Assembly: GCA_045616665.1 (NCBI GenBank) | Contig: JAZLHE010000047.1 | Coordinates: forward strand, 1-64,000 | Direction: 5' to 3' | Source of the DNA: RUG11690 sp045616665 | GTDB taxonomy: Bacteria > Bacteroidota > Bacteroidia > Bacteroidales > WCHB1-69 | Length of the DNA: 64,000 bases | Part shown: positions 61,139 through 64,000 of the stretch, piece by piece | Layout: each line of letters opens with the position of its first letter | Position numbering within the stretch: the stretch's first letter is position 1 | Made by a program: the position numbers and the translations under genes | The notes under the pieces: model-generated | What the model was told of the DNA's origin: nothing | The model's input: only the letters and a program-made list of their open reading frames with translations | The model's database searches: none

Positions 61139-63283
61139 ATGAAAAAATCTATTTTACTTATCGTTTTGGCATTTTTATCGGTCAAAATGTTCGCCATCAA
61201 CCCGCCAGATGAAGGTATGTGGTTGCCAATGTTTATCAAAAACTACAATTACGCGGAAATGCAAAAGTTGGGGTTGCAATTAACTCCTGAACAACTTTAC
61301 GACATCAACCATTCTTCTTTGAAAGACGCTATTGTTCAGTTGGGAGATGGTTTCTGTACCGGCGAAATGGTTTCCCGCGACGGTTTGATGTTCACCAACC
61401 ACCATTGCGGTTACTCTTCCGTGGTTGAACTTTCAACAGTGGAACACGACTACCTCAACAACGGTTTCTTCGCTATGAACAAAGAAGAAGAATTGCAGGC
61501 CAATTTCAGCGTCAACTTTTTGGAAAGAATGGAAGATGTAACCAGCATCATTTTGGCAGAAGTTACGAAAGACACCAAGGAATCAAAGCGCGAATCATTG
61601 GTTAGTGCCGCTATCAAAAAACTGGTAGAAGAAAATTCCGATAACGGCAAGCATAAAGTTGTGGTAAAACCTTTCTACGAAGGCAACGAATACTATATGT
61701 TCATCTACACTACCTATAAAGATGTTCGTTTGGTTTGCGCGCCTCCCGCAAGCATTGGAAAATTTGGTGGCGATACCGACAACTGGATGTGGCCTCGCCA
61801 TACCGGCGACTTTACCGTATTCCGTATCTATACCGCCCCCGACGGCTCTCCTGCCGAATACAGTAAAGATAACGTTCCTTTCCATCCAAAACACTACCTT
61901 CCTATTAGTTTAAAAGGTTATAAACCTGGCGATTATACTATGATTTGGGGTTATCCCGGCACAACCGAGCGCTTTATGACTTCCTACGAAGTAGAAAGCA
62001 CTATCAACATTATGGATCCGGCAATGTATGAACCATTGGACGTGATTCTTCCTGTGATTAAGGATGCTATGGACGCGGACAATGCCGTTCAGTTGAAATA
62101 TGCTGATGATTATGCCAGTGCCGCCAATATGTGGAAAAACAAACACGGTGAAGTAAGTAGCTTGAAGGCCTTGCGTGTGGCTGAAAAGAAAGCTGCCCAA
62201 GAACAAGAACTTCGCAATTGGATTAATGCCAACAGCGAACGTCAGGAAAAATACGGCAAGTGCCTGGACAAAATCCAGAAAGTTTGCAAAGAATTTGACG
62301 GCGTGGCTTACAAAGCCGTTATGGATGCCAACCTGTGCCTGTACGTTTCTCCTACCTTGATGGCCAGCTGGAGAATCAGAGGACAAGTGAAACTGGAAGA
62401 CAAACAAAAAGCTTTCACAGAAGAAAAAATCACCAAAATACTTGAAACTTACGAAAAAGCTGTCAATGATAAGGATTTGAATACCGAAATTAAGATTATC
62501 TTGGCTACGATGAAGGCCTGGAACAACGTTCCCGTTGAAAAACGTCCCGATATGCAAACCATCATTAACAAGTATTACAAGGGAAATCAAGATGTTTTTG
62601 AAGCTGCTATCGCCAATTCAATATTTATCTCCAAAGACAATCTGGAAAAATATTTGCGCAAACCTTCCAACAAAATCTTAGAAAAAGATCCTATCTACCA
62701 GTATATGAACGCTATTTTTACCGTTGTGTTGAGCAATCAATTTGTATATGCCGATCAGGAAAAACTGAATCTGCCTCGTCGCGCGTTTATTGCTGCCATT
62801 AAGGAAATGAAGGCTGATACACCTATTTATCCGGATGCCAACAGCACAATGCGTACCACTTACGGTACCGTTTGCGACTATTTTCCTGCCGATGGTGTTC
62901 ATTACAATTATTTCACCACGACTAAAGGTATCTTGGAAAAAGAAGTTCCCGGAGACCCGGAATTTGACGTTGCCCCAAGATTGAAACAGTTGATTTTGGA
63001 CAAGGATTTTGGTCAGTATGCCGATGAAGACGGTACTTTGCACGTATGCTTCTTATCCAACAACGATATTACCGGTGGTAACAGCGGCAGTCCGATTATG
63101 AACGGCAACGGCGAACTCATCGGTTTGGCTTTCGATGGCAATTGGGAAGCCCTGAGCAGCGACATCGTGTTTAATACCGAATTGCAGCGCTGCATCAACG
63201 TGGACGCCCGCTATGTACTTTTCGTTATCGATAAGTTTGGCGGTGCCGGATACCTGTTAAATGAAATGGATATTAGAAAATAA
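61139..63283 (+). CDS. S46 family dipeptidyl-peptidase (DPP7-like)
   Basis: 714 residues from ATG 61139, which begins the signal peptide. S46 enzymes cut dipeptides from oligopeptides in the periplasm and feed amino-acid-using anaerobes. The triad is His89 in NHHCGYSS, Asp224 in TGDFTVFRI and Ser649 in GGNSGSP. Eighteen residues after the Ser is Gly667 (AFDGNWEAL); Gly there is the mark of DPP7, while DPP11 has Arg or Ser. DPP7 prefers a hydrophobic P1 residue. It is followed by a serine hydrolase 5 nt downstream. Confidence 0.93.
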   Translation: MKKSILLIVLAFLSVKMFAINPPDEGMWLPMFIKNYNYAEMQKLGLQLTPEQLYDINHSSLKDAIVQLGDGFCTGEMVSRDGLMFTNHHCGYSSVVELSTVEHDYLNNGFFAMNKEEELQANFSVNFLERMEDVTSIILAEVTKDTKESKRESLVSAAIKKLVEENSDNGKHKVVVKPFYEGNEYYMFIYTTYKDVRLVCAPPASIGKFGGDTDNWMWPRHTGDFTVFRIYTAPDGSPAEYSKDNVPFHPKHYLPISLKGYKPGDYTMIWGYPGTTERFMTSYEVESTINIMDPAMYEPLDVILPVIKDAMDADNAVQLKYADDYASAANMWKNKHGEVSSLKALRVAEKKAAQEQELRNWINANSERQEKYGKCLDKIQKVCKEFDGVAYKAVMDANLCLYVSPTLMASWRIRGQVKLEDKQKAFTEEKITKILETYEKAVNDKDLNTEIKIILATMKAWNNVPVEKRPDMQTIINKYYKGNQDVFEAAIANSIFISKDNLEKYLRKPSNKILEKDPIYQYMNAIFTVVLSNQFVYADQEKLNLPRRAFIAAIKEMKADTPIYPDANSTMRTTYGTVCDYFPADGVHYNYFTTTKGILEKEVPGDPEFDVAPRLKQLILDKDFGQYADEDGTLHVCFLSNNDITGGNSGSPIMNGNGELIGLAFDGNWEALSSDIVFNTELQRCINVDARYVLFVIDKFGGAGYLLNEMDIRK

Positions 63284-63288
63284 TTTTG

Positions 63289-64000
63289 ATGTTGAAAAAA
63301 ATATTCTTTAGTTTTTGTTTGATGCTATTATCGGTGTTGGTGTTCGCCAACACCGATAATGCTATTAAGAAACTGCCCAAAAAGGCAGAAAAAACCATTG
63401 ATTCGCTGATTTACAACGGATTGAAAAATCAAGTTTTTCCTGGTTGCCAAGTGGTGGTATTGAAAGAAGGCGAGGTGATTTTTGACAAATGTTATGGCTA
63501 TCAAACGTATTATCAGCACATTCCAATTACCGATAGTACGATGTACGATATGGCTTCGGTGACGAAGTCGGCGGCTACCACTTTGGCGGTCATGAAGTTG
63601 TATGACGAAGGAAAAATCGAGCTCGACAACCCAATCGGACAATTTTTGCCATATTTGCGTGGTACCGACAAAAGCCAAATCCCATTGATAGAATTGCTGA
63701 CCCATACCTCCGGAATGCCAGCGTTTATTCCTTTTTACAAGAAAATCGCCAACGACGACCGCTATATTTCCACGACCTATTCCGAACGGTTTTCAGTGCA
63801 AATTGCGGATAGCTGTTATTTGCGGACCGATTTTCAAGACAGCGTTCGTTATAAAATCGCCACCTGCAAACTGGGACAGAAAAAATATGTGTATAGTGAC
63901 TTGAATTTCTTCTTTTTGAAGGAAATGGTGGAAAATATCACGGGAATGCCCTTAGACCAGTATTTGAATCAGGAATTTTATCAGCCAATGGGACTTCGAC
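63289..64000 (+). CDS. Serine hydrolase, beta-lactamase family (partial)
   Basis: The gene starts at ATG 63289 (5 nt after the S46 stop) and runs off the right edge with 237 codons visible. A signal peptide of about 20 residues (to VFA) leads to a class C beta-lactamase/penicillin-binding-type domain: SVTK in MASVTKSAATTLAVMKLYDE is the SxxK nucleophile motif, HTSGMPAF follows, and YSDLNFF is the YxN motif. In Bacteroidota such domains are stand-alone esterases/peptidases or the C-terminal half of a GH3 fusion; the missing end decides. A perfect hairpin lies within its signal-peptide codons (63327-63360). Confidence 0.88.
   Translation, partial: MLKKIFFSFCLMLLSVLVFANTDNAIKKLPKKAEKTIDSLIYNGLKNQVFPGCQVVVLKEGEVIFDKCYGYQTYYQHIPITDSTMYDMASVTKSAATTLAVMKLYDEGKIELDNPIGQFLPYLRGTDKSQIPLIELLTHTSGMPAFIPFYKKIANDDRYISTTYSERFSVQIADSCYLRTDFQDSVRYKIATCKLGQKKYVYSDLNFFFLKEMVENITGMPLDQYLNQEFYQPMGLR
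63327..63360 (+). repeat. Perfect 14-bp inverted repeat in coding start
   Basis: ATTATCGGTGTTGG is followed by a 6-nt loop and then its exact reverse complement. It spans the end of the signal-peptide codons of the serine hydrolase gene. As mRNA it would form a stable hairpin close to the start codon. Confidence 0.8.

Overview
The window reads as a chromosomal segment of a member of the Bacteroidota, most likely order Bacteroidales. The evidence is the promoter style (many TAnnTTTG -7 boxes a short way upstream of starts), several proteins ending in type IX secretion (T9SS) sorting domains, Bacteroidota-type lipoproteins, a fused single-chain pyruvate:ferredoxin oxidoreductase, a DPP7-like S46 dipeptidyl-peptidase and a SecA of about 1100 residues. 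The DNA is moderately AT-rich. No rRNA, integrase, transposase, phage module or convincing CRISPR array was seen. One tRNA (Asp, GTC) is present. Everything here was read by eye from the sequence; no database search was run.

Layout. 1-335: intergenic, with direct repeats, a large palindrome and the terminator of the oxidoreductase gene. 336-3893: pyruvate:ferredoxin oxidoreductase. 4234-16062 is the main accessory region. A periplasmic TPR protein, a sigma-70 family factor and a one-pass membrane protein (anti-sigma-like N-terminus, internal C39-like cysteine-peptidase domain, periplasmic beta domain) form one unit. A small HTH regulator then precedes eight consecutive exported proteins of mostly unknown function and a small lipoprotein. 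Several of the exported proteins faintly resemble FlgT/CsgG/LPP20-type envelope assembly factors. 16190-18502: DksA-like protein, LspA and a U32 peptidase. 18621-20607: a recent tandem duplication of a DUF5618 gene and a three-gene HipB/HipS/HipT-like toxin-antitoxin locus whose kinase gene is cut off at the end of folD.

20604-37748 is mostly housekeeping: folD, a YtxH/holin/YbaK operon, three small lipoproteins, rdgB, rpmF-yceD, an acyl-CoA ligase, secA with a coupled glycosyltransferase, a GH20 hexosaminidase behind smpB and a MerR regulator, and the c-di-AMP synthase cdaA. 37813-42385: lgt, folP, an endonuclease I, queD and an endonuclease/exonuclease/phosphatase protein in close array; the two nucleases carry T9SS signals. 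42386-45956: a transglutaminase-like membrane protein, a PurF-like protein that lacks the N-terminal catalytic Cys, tRNA-Asp and ispE. 46089-58002: a T9SS cargo region with a 1616-residue adhesin-like protein, an alkaline phosphatase, and a coupled pair ending in a 1407-residue metallopeptidase/beta-helix protein. 58114-60934: mreB, dihydrofolate reductase, a DUF4468-like protein and an MbnP-like lipoprotein on the minus strand. 61139-64000: S46 dipeptidyl-peptidase and a serine hydrolase running off the right edge.

The parts most worth follow-up are the sigma/C39 membrane regulator/TPR unit with its downstream exported-protein operon, the Cys-less PurF-like enzyme, and the truncated HipBST-like locus with two repeated palindromic operator candidates.
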